A stretch of 64,000 bases of DNA. Source: Dugong dugon. Its lineage: Eukaryota > Chordata > Mammalia > Sirenia > Dugongidae. Shown one piece after another: positions 11,258 through 22,560 of the stretch. The DNA is taken from the NCBI GenBank assembly GCA_030035585.1, contig CM057482.1, positions 50,387,501 to 50,451,500 on the forward strand, read 5' to 3'. How positions within the stretch are numbered: the first letter of the stretch is position 1; the number at the start of each line of letters is the position of its first letter. The notes under the pieces were generated by a model. It made no database searches, had not been told where the DNA came from, and saw only the letters and a list, made by a program, of their open reading frames with translations. A program made the translations under genes and the position numbers.

Positions 11258-11344
11258 TGGACCTTCTCCCAACATTCTGGCAGTGAAACCACCCTACTTG
11301 AGTCTCTAGCTCAGCGTCCACAAACCAGAACATATTTTAGACAT

Positions 11345-11455
11345 CCTGTTGTTGTGTGCCATCGAGTCAATCCCGACCCATAGCGGCCCTATAGGACAGA
11401 GTAGAACTGCCCCATAGAGCTTCCTAGGCTGTAACCATTGTACCACCAGCGCTCC
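11345..11455 (-). mobile_element. AfroSINE, internally shortened, exact 9-bp target duplication
   Basis: The duplication tttagacat is exact at 11336-11344 and 11456-11464. The 3' end ('gtgccatcgagtcaatcccg' on the plus strand) is normal but the middle of the element is missing, so the head joins early after 'cttcctaggctgtaacc'. Confidence 0.85.
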
Positions 11456-11480
11456 TTTAGACATGCTAGGGCTTACATAG

Positions 11481-11682
11481 GTGCCCTGGTGGTGCAATGA
11501 TTAAGTACTCGGCTGCGAACCAAAAGGTTGGCGATTCAAACCCACCAGCCACTCCAAGGGAGAAAGATGTGGCAGCCTGTTTCTGTAAAGATTATGGCTT
11601 AGGAAACCCTTGGAGACAGTTCCACTCTGTCCTATAGGGTTGCTATGGGACGGAATCGACTCAATGGCACAGCAACAACAGG
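11481..11682 (+). mobile_element. AfroSINE, variant with 'gagaaagatgtggcag' insert
   Basis: It has a full tRNA-like head with box-B-like 'ggcgattcaaacccacc', the 'gggagaaagatgtggcagcc' middle block, and the end 'gggacggaatcgactcaat'. It belongs to the same length variant as the elements at 45068 and 54958. Confidence 0.85.
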
Positions 11683-12963
11683 TCTTACAAAGTGTTCAGT
11701 TTTTAGAAAAATTACTTATATGGCATTCTCAGTTTCCTGAAGATGCTAAATGGGCCCAGCACTTGGTGTGTGGTTCCGCGGTGAGGACGCTTGCCTCTCG
11801 TTGCTGTGATTTATGTGTGGCAGCATTGCAGGCTGGGGAGCTCAGGAGGCTGTCTAATCCATTGTCTCTCTTCACCAGCAGCTACCTCATAGCACTTCAG
11901 CCAAAGGAGGATTTATTCTTCCTTTTTTCCATTTAAAAATATTCAATAATCTACTTCCATTAGAAGCTACCCGTAAATAATCAGTATAAATAATTGAGTG
12001 CCAGTGATCTCAAGGTAACCACAGATTCTGCATTTTAAATCCGTCTTTGCATGTGAGAACGTGGCTGTAGAATTGCACTGAAGTCCTGATTTTGTAATTT
12101 TGTTTCTCTGACTTTTAGTACCATCTTCCTTTTGGAATTTCTCCTTTACTTTGCATTATTTCTTTGAGGACAAAATGTAAAACCTGACAGCTTTCTTTGA
12201 CCTCTTGCATTAGCTGGTATTGGTCAAAATTTTATTATTGTACATTTTCTTTTAATTGTCAGTAGGCTTGCTGTAACAAGCAGTGCACTTTATTTCATTG
12301 TCTGCCTAAATTATTGGCGTGTGTTTTCTATGCTTTAGTAATCAGATACAAATGATCTGTATTTATTTTAATAGTAGATTTTTCCAAAATGCCTTTTAGG
12401 GTTTTAGGGGTAAAACAACAAATCTTTCTTACCTCACTTGTTTGTGAGTCTAGTATGTTTTGGGTGTTTGGATCTCTGACTTTTACAACTAGAAGCAGAC
12501 TGGCTCCCTCAGGACCCCCCCCCCCCCCATCACCGTTCTCATAGTGACTGGTGTTTGCCTGAACGTTACACATGAGGAGTAGTTTATGTAACTTGAGAAA
12601 ACACTCCAAGCTGAGCAAAGTCTTCTGGCCCTTAACTCTTGACTACTGGAGGTTTTCCATCAGCACATAAATGGTTCTCTAGAGACAGTGAAGAATGTAT
12701 ACCCGGGACCAGGAGTTGTTTGTTGCCTGTCAGAGCCAATGTTGGGCAAACTTTCAGGAAACATACCACCCATTTGAAGAATAAGTCAGCTGTGAGATGA
12801 ATCCAAGGGATTGCAAACTCCCCTTCACTGCCCCTGGTGAGAACGTCACAGCAGGGGCACACGTCTGGAGGGAGGGCCTAGTTCAGAATCCAGTTTATTC
12901 TTCTTACCTTGGCCTCCTGTGTCTGGGGTCAGTGCTGGAATGTTGATCTGTTATAACCCTTCT
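11683..12963. other. No gene seen; C14 homopolymer
   Basis: A+T-rich unique-looking sequence. A run of 14 C lies at 12515-12528. No supported reading frame. Confidence 0.4.
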
Positions 12964-13315
12964 CTGGGCGCAGCGCTGGCTCAGTGGTAGAATTCTCATC
13001 TTCCCTTCAGGAGACCTGGGTTCAATTCCAGCCAGTGCAACTTATGTGTAGCCACCACCTGTCTGTCAGGTGGAAGCTTCTGTGTAGCTTTGATGCTGAA
13101 CAGGTTTCAGTGGAGCTTCCAGACTAAAATAGGCTAGGAAGAAAGGCCTGGAGATCTACTTCCCAAAATCAGCCAGTGAAAACCCTGTGAACCACAATGG
13201 TCCAATCCCCAATGGATCCTGGGGATGGTGCCGGACTGAACAGAGTTTCGTTCTGTTGTGCATGGGGTTGCCGTGAGTCAGAGCTGACTGAACTGCATGT
13301 AACAACAACAACAAC
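12964..13315 (+). mobile_element. SINE with tRNA-Gly-like head and RTE-like body
   Basis: The head at about 12967-13037 follows tRNA-Gly(GCC) closely: A box 'ggctcagtggtagaattctc', B box 'gggttcaattccagc'. It continues as 'gctgaacaggtttcagtgg', shares 'gatctacttcccaaaatcag' with the RTE-derived elements, and ends with the RTE 3' end and (aac)n. It is not a working tRNA gene because the cloverleaf runs into the SINE body. Confidence 0.85.
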
Positions 13316-14174
13316 TCTTTGTAACTCCCTGCCAGCTACTATGTGTGGTTTTTCTGGTCATTGATGATATGAGATGTTGTCCCTCTTTAAGGTGGGTTGG
13401 CCTATAAAGCAGTAAAATAAAACTTGCATGAGTGTTAGAGCATCTCTCATTACTTTATGGGCATACCCCATATTTTTGTGGCTAAGTATAAATAATATGG
13501 AATTACAGAATATTGAATTTTTCTGTGGTATATCTAATGTACTTGAGTATTTTAACAAGCCAGCAGTTATGATAATTGTAATGGGAGATCTGGGTCCCAT
13601 TCTGCATCAGTGATGAATTTAAATTTGATTGAGTCTTTCAGTTAAACCCCAAGAGTATAAACTTCTAGTTCCTTAATGCTTTGAGGCCTGTCATTTTTAT
13701 TCAAATATTTCCTCATTTTAAATTATTCTATTTACCAGCGTATTTTAAAAGGAACAATTTTTTGCCTGTGGCTTTATAATTAACCTAATCTGATTACTGT
13801 GTTTTTTTATGGAACAATAGGCAGAATATATAAGCAAAGTTTTAGGTACAGCTGACTTAGCATAGCTATGGTCCCACAAGTTAAATATTATTTATGGTAA
13901 TAGCTGCATGTAGTTTTATAGATGTTACTCAGAGTAACTCTATTGTATCTGGTACTTGAGTTTGGTAATAATTGGGGGATATGTTTGGGCATAAATTTAG
14001 TTCTAGCATTGCTATTTTTTGTAATTATCAAACTGAAAAGCTCAGTTCTTTACTTCCCTCTTAAAACATCATTTGTGATATTTCTTTGATTTTATGTGTA
14101 ATGAACTATTTCTAATAATTTGGCAGAATTTGTACCAAAATAAAAAATAACTGGCCATTGTTCCATTCTCCTGT
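13316..14174. other. No feature recognised
   Basis: A+T-rich sequence without a clear repeat match or protein-like frame. Confidence 0.35.
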
Positions 14175-14325
14175 GTGGCCAGCACTGGGTGTATCTTTAA
14201 CCTGCTTAACAATTTAGGTTTATGTTTCCTATTTTTAAAATGAAGGGACTGAGGCTCTAGCAACTTAGGGAACTTATACAAACTGGCTAAGTGACGAAGT
14301 ATTGGAGCTGGTATCCGAACCCACT
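14175..14325 (+). repeat. MIR
   Basis: It shows the degenerate MIR core ending 'aaaatgaagggactgaggct', then 'ctaagtgacgaagtattggagctggta'-like sequence with the typical 'tccgaaccca' tail. Confidence 0.65.
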
Positions 14326-14499
14326 TCTTTCGTCTTCTTTTGACTTTTAATTACGGATGATTTCAAACACATACAAAAGTAGAAAGAATACTGTATTGAA
14401 TCCTTACGCATCCATCCCTCGGTTATCACCATCGTGGTCATTCTTGTTTCATCAATACCTCTACCAAACCTTGGTCATCCTATCATTTCATTTCAAAAT

Positions 14500-14831
14500 T
14501 GTTGTTGTTAGCTGTCATGGAGTGGTAACCCCAGATTCATGGTGGCTCCGTACACAGTGGAAGGAGACACTTCCCAGTTCTGCACCATCCCCATGATCTC
14601 TAAGGGATGGGAACATTGTGATCCATAAGGTTCTCATTGGCTAATTTTTGGAAGTAGATCTCCAGGCCTTTCTTTCTAGTCTGTCTTAGTCTGGAAACGC
14701 CACTGAAACCGGTTCAGCAAGCCTCCACTGACAGATGGTGGTGGCTGCGCGTGAAGTTCATTGGTGGAGAATCAAACACGGGTCTCCTGCACAGAAGGCG
14801 AAAATTTTACCACTGAACCACCACTAATCCA
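14500..14831 (-). mobile_element. tRNA-Gly-headed SINE with exact 10-bp target duplication
   Basis: It belongs to the same family as 12964-13315. The duplication atttcaaaat is exact at 14490-14499 and 14832-14841. The minus-strand head near 14826 ('ggtggttcagtggtaaaatt') is the tRNA-Gly-like part. Confidence 0.88.
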
Positions 14832-14942
14832 ATTTCAAAATACTTAAGATATCTTAAGATATTCAAGTATCTCTAAAAGAAAAGGGTTCCTTTTTTAAAA
14901 CAATATAATTGAGTGCCATTATCACACCTAATAAATACTTAT

Positions 14943-17900
14943 GTATGTCAGAAGAGACTCTGAAAATTGCTCTTGAACATAAGAGTATCTAAAGTGAACG
15001 GAAAACGATGAAGTAAAGAAGCTTATACGGGTTTTTTGTTTCCTCTCCTGTTTTTCTTTTGTCAGTTTGTCCAGTGGTTTATCAATTTTGTTGATCTTTT
15101 CAGAGAAAAAGCTTTTGGTCTTGTTAACTCTTTCAATTGTTTTTCTCTTCTCTATTTCATTGAATTCTACTCTAATTCTTATTATTTCCTTTCCTCTGGT
15201 GCCTGAGGGCTTCTTTTGCTGCTCTCTTTCTACTTGTTCCAGTTGTAGGGTTAATGTCTGGATTATGGCCCTTTCTTCCTTTTAGGTGTGTGCATTTACT
15301 GCTATAAACTGACCTCTGAGCACTGCTTTTGCTGTGTCCCAAAGGTTCTGGTAGGATGTGTTTTCATTCTTGTTTGATTCTATGAATTTCTTTATTCCAT
15401 CCTTAATTTCTTCTATAACCCAGTAGTTTTTGAGGAAGGTGTTGTTGAGTTTCCATGTGTTTGATTTTTTTCCTTGCTTTTTCTGTTGTTGATTTCTATT
15501 CTTACAGCTTTATGGTCAGAAAAGATGCTTTGTAATATTTCGATGCTTTAGATTTTGTTAAGGCTTGCTTTATGGCCTAATATGTGGTCTATTGAGGGGA
15601 ATGTTCCATGTGCGTTGGAAAAGAAAGTATACTTGGCTGCTGTTGGGTGGAGTGTTCGGTATATGTTTATGAGATCAAGTTGGTTGATTGTAGCCTTTAG
15701 CTCTTCCGTGTCTTTACTGAGCTTCTTTCTGGATGTTCTGTCCTTCACCAAAAGTGGCGTGTTGAAGTCTCCTACTACTACTGTGGAGTTGTCTATCTCT
15801 CTTTTCAGTGCTGTTAGAGTTTGTTTTATGTATTTTGGAGCCCTGTCGTTGGGTGTGTAAATATTTATTATAGTTATGTCCTCCTGGTGTACTGACCCTT
15901 TAATCATTATATGGTGTCCTTCCTTATCCTTTGTGGTGGATTTTACTTTAGTCTATTTTGTCAGAGATTAATATTGCCACTCTTTCTCTTTTATGAGTGT
16001 TGTTTGCTTGATGTATTTTTTTCTATCCTTTGAGTTTTATTTTGTTTGTGTCTTTGAGTCTAAGGTGTGTCTCTTGTAAGCAGCATATAGATGAATCATG
16101 TTTTTTTATCTAGTCTGCCACACTCTGTCTCTTTATTGGTGCATTTAGTCTGTTTACATGCAGTGTAATTACTGATAGGTATGAGTTTAGTGCTGTCATT
16201 TTTATGTCTTTTTGTGTGTGTTCTTCACAGTTTCTTTTTTCCATTTAATTTTCTGTGCTGAGTCGTTTTTCTTTATTTTCTTTTCATCTTTTTCATTGTT
16301 GTTGATTTTGTGTTTGCTGAGTCTTTATATGTTTCTAGTTTTTTATTTTGACTTGTAGGATTGTTGGTTTCCTTTGTGGTTACCTTAATATTTACCCCTA
16401 TTTTTCTAAGTTTATATCAGTTTTTTATTTCTTTATAGCACCTTGACTTCCTCTCCATATGAGAAATCTACGTCTGCATTTTTTAAGTCCCTCTTTTTGT
16501 TTTAATGTTGTCATCTTTTACATATTGACGTCTGTTTCCTATTTTCAGTGTTTTAGCTTTGATTTACTTTTGTGACTTCCCTGTCTAGGTTGATATCTGG
16601 TTGCTCTGTCCTCTGTTCTGGTCTTGGATTGTTATCTGATATTACTGGTTTTCTAACCAGAGGACTCTCTTTAGTATTTCTTGTAATTTTGGTTTGGTTT
16701 TTGCAAATTCCCTAAACTTCTGTTTATCTGGAAATGCCCTAATTTTGCCATCATATTTGAGAGACAGTTTTGCTGGATATGTAATTCTTGGCTGGCAGTT
16801 TTTTTTCCTTCAAGGCTTTCTATATATCATCCCATTGCCTTCTTGCCTGCATGGTTTCTGCTGAGTAGTGCAAGCTTAATTCTTATTGACTCTCATCTAT
16901 AGATGACTTTTCATTTATCCCTAGCTGCTCTTAAAATTCTTTCTTTATCTTTGGTTTTTTTCAAGTTTGATTATAATATGTCTAGGTGACTTTCTTTTGG
17001 GATCTACCTTACGTGGGGTTTGATGAGCATCTTGCATAGATATCGTCATGTTTCACGATATCAGGGAAGTTTTCTGCCAACAAATCTTCAACAATTCTCT
17101 CTGTGTTTTCTGTTATCCACCCCTGTTCTGGTACTCCAGTCACTCATAGGTTATTCCTTTTGATAGAATCCCACATAATTCTTAGGGTTTCTTCATTTTT
17201 TTTTATCCTTTTATCTTATTTTTCTTCAAATAAGTTGGTGTCAAGTGCTTTATCTCCAATCTCACTAATTCTGACTTCCATTGCCTCAATTCTGCTCCTA
17301 TGACTTCCTATTGAGTTGTCTAATTCTGAAATCTTAATGTTAATCTTCTGGATTTCTGATTGCTGTGTCTCTGTGGATTCTTGCAGCCTGTTAAATTTGT
17401 CATTATGCTCTTCTCTCATCTTTTTAATTTCCTCTATTGTGTGTTCTGCGTTTTGCTTAATTTTCTTCCTAATTTCTTGAAGAATTCTGTATATTAATCT
17501 TTTCTATTCTGCCTCCAGTTATTCCAAGAAATTTTCCTCCTCTGGAAAATTTCTAGATTCTTTAATTGGGAGCTTGCTGAAGCCATCATGGATTGCCTCT
17601 TTATGTGACTTGATGTTGACTTTTGTCTCCGAGCCATCAATAAGTTATTGTATTTATTTTATGTTTGCTTACTGTGTCCCAGCTTCTTGTTTTGTTTTGA
17701 TATGCCCAGATAGGCTGCTTGTATGAGCTAGTTTGATTATTGGCACCTTTGAAGCTCTAATGACCTGTCCCCAGGTGGTTAGATCTGTTACTAGGTATGT
17801 GAGCTCAGGAGTCTGCCCACTTCTCCTGTATGGATTCAGTTCAGGTGCCCAGGTAGGTAGCCACCCAGTGTGTGGTGTAGGCTCTCCCTTACAGTCCTAG

Positions 17901-20801
17901 ACAGGCATGGGTGATTGGTGTAGGCACAGGCATCTGGCTGCAGCAGGGGGACACACTCTGAGCAAGGCAGTGGGCCGATGGCCACCCCCAAGTGTCCAGG
18001 AGGAAGGCATGTCCCTGTTCACCACAGCGCATAGGTAGGTGGGTTTTGCAGCCATACTGTGAGCACCTAATGCTGTTGGCTGTAAGGACTGGGGGAACCT
18101 CTTATTCATGGGCCCCTATCTCAGGTGGCTAGGTGGCGTGGGTAGAGCCACCAGTCCTCAGACCCTTGATGTGGGTAGGTGAAGACCCTGCTTAATGGGC
18201 AGAGCAGCATCAGATGTCAAGAACCTGCCACTTCACAACTGAAATAGTTGAAGTTAGACTTCCAGTATATACCCTGTTGTACTGCGGTAATGAGGGCCTA
18301 TGCTGTTGAGATGGGCCCACACAAGTCTGTGCAGAGGGAGAGGCGCTCAAAGTCCATGGATCCCTTATGCCTGTGCCTAGGCAAAGGAGTTGTGCCTACC
18401 CGGGTTTCTGGCTTAGCGGAGCCGGCAGTTTATTTTTTCCCATTTGTTAATTTGTTCCCTCTCCAAGGCAGGGAGAATGGCTCTGGGCGTGTGATGCATC
18501 CTACTTCTGGTCCAGGGGACTTGGCAGTTGCTGGAGCCGGTCCGGGACCCTGTGCAGAGCAGGGAGTGGGGAGGTAAATGGGAGAGAGGTTTTTCCATAA
18601 GAGGGGTGATTTTGATCCGTGCGGTAGGTGATACGCAAGTACTTATCTTTTGCATATACAAGGCTGCTTCTCACTGGTTCTGGGTGGCCTTGTAGACTCT
18701 CTGGGTCTGGGTCTCTCCCAGTGTGGAAAATGCGCCTCCCAAGCACGGCTGCTTGCCTACCTCACCACTCACCCCCGAGCTGATCATGCCTGAAGGGCTC
18801 AGGCTCTTGCCAGGTCAGGTCTGGCAACTCCTAGCTGCTTCTGAACTGTCTCTCCCTCCCCCTGCCACTCAGTCCAGTTCCTCAACTCTGCGTTTGATGT
18901 TCAGGGCTCCCAGCTTGCCATATATAATTGATTCACTTGTTTTTTTGGGGTCTTTGTTGTAAGAGAGTCCACCAGAAACATGTGACTACTCTGCCATCTT
19001 GGCCCCACCCCCTGAAGTAAAGAAGCTGAAGAAACAATTTCAAAGGCTGGTTTTGAGAAGACACACTAAAGTATCATAATGAAATGTGAAAAAAACTGGA
19101 GTTAGAAAACCAAAAGGGAAGAACGTGCTTGGCATTTCTCAAGCTGAAAGAACTGGAGCAAAAAATTCAAGCCTTGAGTTGCAATAGTGAAGGATTCTAT
19201 GGGGAAAATATTGATGATGCAGGAAGCATCAAAAGAAGATGGAAGGAATACACAGAGTCACTATACCAAAAAGAATTGGTCAACCTTCAACCATTTCAGG
19301 ACATAGCATATGACCAGGATCCGATGGTACTGAAGGAAGAAGCCTGAGCTGCACTGAAGGCATTGGCGAAAAACAAGGATCTAGGAATTGACAAAATACC
19401 AATTGTGATGTTTTGACAAACAGATGCAGTGCTGCAGGTGCACACTCATTGTGAAGAACTTTGGAAGACAGCTTCCTGGCCAACCTACTGGAAGAGATCC
19501 ATATTTGTGCTCATTACAAAGAAAAGTGATCCAACAGAATGTGGAAATTATCGAACAATATCATCAATATCACACACAAGTAAAATTTTGCTGAAGGTCA
19601 TTGAAAAGCAGTTGCAGCAGTACATCAACATGGAGCTGCCAGATGTTCAAGCTGGGTTCAAAAGAGGACATGGAACCAGGGATATCATTACTGATGTCCG
19701 GTGGATCATGGTTGAAAGCAGAGAATATCAGAAAGGTGTTTAACTGTGTTTTGTTGACTATACGAAGGCATTCAACTGTGTGGATCATAACAAATTATGG
19801 ATAACATTGCGAAGAATGGGAATTCCAGAACACTTAATAGTGCTCATGACAAACCTGTGCATAGTCCAAGAGGCAGTCATTTGAACCATACAAGGGGATA
19901 CTGTGTGGTTTCAAGTCAGGAAAGATGTGTGACAGAGTTGTATCATTTCACCATACTTATTCAGTCTTTATGCTGGGCAGATAATCCTAGAAGCTGGACT
20001 ATATGAAGAAGAATGCAGCATCAGGATTAGAGGAAGATGCATTAACAACCTGCAATATGTAGATGATACAACCTTGCTTGCTGAAAGTGAAGATGACTTG
20101 AAGCACTTACTGGTAAAGATCAAAGACTACAGCCTTCAGTATGAATTCCACCTCAACATAAAGAAAACAAAAATCCTCACAACTGGACCAACAAGCAACA
20201 TCATGATAAACAAGGAAAAGTTTGAAGTTGTCAAGGATTTCATTTTATTGGATCCACAATCCACGCCCATGGAAGCAGCAGTCAAGAAATCAAACGACGT
20301 ATTGCATTGGGCCAATCTGCTGCAAATGACCTCTTTAAAGTATTAAAAAGTAAAGATGTCACTTTGTAGACTAAGGTGTGCCTGACCCAAGCCATGGTAT
20401 TTTCAGTTGCCTCATTTGCATGGAAGAGCTGGACGATGAATAAGGAAGAATTGAAGCCTTTGAATTACAGTGTTGGTAAAGAATATTGAATATACCACGG
20501 ATTGCCAGAAGAATGAACAATCTTTCTTTCCTTAGAAGCGAGGATGGCAAGACTTTGTCTCATATACTTTGGACATGTTATCAGGAGGGACTAGTCCTTG
20601 GGGAAGGACGTCATGCTTGGTAAAGTAGAGGGTCAGTGAAAAAGAGGAAGACCCTCAATGAGATGGATTGACACAGAGGCTGCAACAATGGGTTCAAGCA
20701 TAACGATTGTGAGGATGGCGCAGGACCAGGCAGTGTTTCGTTCTGTTGTACATAGGGTCACTATGAGTCAGAACCAACTCGATGGCACCTAACAACAAAA
20801 C
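14943..20801 (+). mobile_element. RTE/BovB-type LINE, broken, with nested L1
   Basis: Pieces at 14943-15023 and 19013-20801 form one RTE: linker region, reverse transcriptase and 3' end. Recognisable parts are 'KRRWKEYTESLYQKELV' near 19240 (frame +), a reverse-transcriptase block near 19630-19790, the catalytic YADD motif decayed to YVDD near 20060, and 'LLAESEDDLKHLLVKIKDYS' following it. Many stops and frameshifts make it dead. It ends 'ctcgatggcacctaacaaca'. A possible target duplication is aaatacttat (14933-14942) / aaatacctat (20802-20811), one mismatch. The L1 at 15024-19012 lies inside. Confidence 0.88.
15024..19012 (-). mobile_element. L1 with complete 5' end but missing 3' half, exact 15-bp target duplication
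   Basis: Read on the minus strand it begins with the L1 5' start 'gggggtggggccaagatggc' (19012 leftward), a 5' UTR of about 1.4 kb, ORF1 (about 17600-16600, with a coiled-coil piece at 17419-17216 beginning MREEHNDKFNRLQ) and the ORF2 endonuclease (15907-15548, with VVGDFNTP and SIDHILGHK motifs). It stops in early ORF2 at an A-rich end ('aggaaacaaaaaaccc'). The duplication tgaagtaaagaagct is exact at 15009-15023 and 19013-19027 within the RTE. All frames carry stops. Confidence 0.9.
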
Positions 20802-20970
20802 AAATACCTATAATTTGTTATATCATCAGATATCCAGTGTTCAGAGTTCTCTAATTGTGTCTATGTATGTCTGTCTCTTCTCCTCGATCTGTGTCTCCTC
20901 CTCTCTTTCTTTGTATTTGGTTGATATGTCTCTTGAGTCTTTCTTTCTCTTTTAGTTTTCCTTGCTAGAC

Positions 20971-21389
20971 TGGATGTGGGAGGTGCTAGAGCCCATGTGT
21001 CCTTTGATTATCCCTTAGGCTGTATACCACTAGAGGTAAAATTGTTTATTCTTTAGGATATTTACCAGTAGAGGTAAAATTACTGCATTTTAAAGTCACC
21101 TTAAAACTATTGTCTATGGATATTGGTTCATTTGTTTCATTTTGTTTGTGTTTGATTTTAGGCATTTATTCTTTAAATTTTCATTTAATTTTGTTTCATA
21201 ATTAGATAAGACGTTTACTGCTCCAAGGTGAAATCTACAAAATAAAATAAAATGTACAAGAGTTGTTTATATTATTTAGTTACATTTATAAATTTTTCCC
21301 TCAGTGCTTTGGAGTTTGAGTCATAGGAATGTTTCCTCAACTTACAGAAGAATTCACCTATGGTTTTTACTAAGACTTAAATGGTATCT
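20971..21389. other. No feature recognised
   Basis: A+T-rich, with a local repeat of 'accagtagaggtaaaatt' at about 21029 and 21065. Possibly further L1M sequence. Confidence 0.3.
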
Positions 21390-22560
21390 CTCTTATTATT
21401 TTTGTTTTTATTTAAATCTCTCATTTATTTGGATATGATACTGATATACTTCATGAGAAACAGATGTATGTTTTCTTTTTCCATATGGCTATCTAGTTGT
21501 ACCAACGCTACTTGTTGAAGCCGTCTTTAATACCATCCCCCCCCCAACAATTGTAATGATACCTTTTTCATATGCTAAATTTCCATAGACAAATGGGTCT
21601 ATTTTTGGATTTTCAGTTCTGTTTCATTGATCTGTCAATTCATGCATCAATACCGTACTGCTTTAATGGTAGAGATTTTCTAGTATGTTTTAATAGGGCT
21701 AGCCTTCCTCATTGCTCATATTTTTTTTAGGATTTCCTTAGCAATTCTTGCTTGGTTGTTTTTCTAAATGGCTTCTAGGAAAAAAAGTAATTCAAAAAAT
21801 TGATATGGCATTAAGTTTATAGATTAACTTTGGTAGAATTGTAATCTTTTTGATGTTGGGCCTTTTTATCCAAGAATATAGTATATCTTTCCATTTATTC
21901 AAACTACCTTTTTCTTTCAGGAATGTTTCATAATTTTCTTCTATAGGTTGTAGGTGTTTCTTGTCAACTTTACACATAGTTATATCTTTTATTTATTTTG
22001 CTATTACAATAGCAAAATAAACTGGTTGTCTTGGATGTGAATGAACAGTATTGATTTTTATGTATTGATTTTAAACCTGTTTTTTTACTACATTTTCTTC
22101 TTTTGTTTGTACTTGTTTGACATGGATTCTTTTTGTTTTTCCTCATATGTAATCAAATCATATGCTCTGTAAATAAAGATGATTTTACCTCTTCCTTTAC
22201 AAAGTTTATGCCTCCAATTGATTTCTCTTGTCTCAGTACGTGGGCTGATGTTTCCAACTCAATGTTAACGAGTAGTGGACCTGATGGGTGCCTTGTCTTG
22301 TTCCAGACTTTAGCAGGAATGTCTCCAGTTTTTCTCTGTTAATTAAGATGCTGGCTTTTGAGGTCAGGTATATGTGTATGTGTATATATGTATATATTTT
22401 TCTATCATGTTTGGAATATGACTAGCATATCTCTCAATTCCTGTCTTACTGAGTGCTTTTTATATGCTGAATTCTTCACATACCTTCTACATCTGCAGGG
22501 ATGATCTTTCTCCTTAGCTCTAGTAACACAGTGGACTATATTTCCTAATATTGAATTGCT
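21390..22560 (-). mobile_element. Old L1 ORF2 (reverse transcriptase) fragment
   Basis: The phrases 'atggctatctagttgtacca', 'cattgatctgtcaattcatg', 'ggtgccttgtcttgttccag' and 'aatatagtatatctttccat' follow the order of L1 ORF2 read backwards. Heavily mutated; a run of about 10 C is at 21538. No open frame longer than 61 codons survives in sense. Confidence 0.75.
22362..22402. repeat. (TATG)n microsatellite
   Basis: 'gtatatgtgtatgtgtatat' and onwards to 'gtatatattt' inside the L1 fragment. Short and imperfect. Confidence 0.75.

Larger units (their letters stand above)
14335..20970 (-). mobile_element. Old L1M 3' region carrying three later insertions
   Basis: Pieces at 14335-14489, 14842-14932 and 20812-20970 join into one L1M 3' region ('gatttcaaacacatacaaaag', then 'taaaagaaaagggttcc', then 'tttggttgatatgtctcttg'). 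A SINE at 14500-14831 and an RTE at 14943-20801 interrupt it, and the RTE is itself interrupted by a younger L1 (15024-19012). Confidence 0.75.

Noticed and set aside
12967..13037. Possible tRNA-Gly gene
   Set aside because: A and B boxes are present, but the sequence continues into a SINE body, the acceptor stem does not close properly, and no T-run terminator follows.
15548..15907. 119-codon minus-strand frame with an endonuclease-like sequence
   Set aside because: It is the endonuclease part of the dead L1 at 15024-19012, not a host gene.
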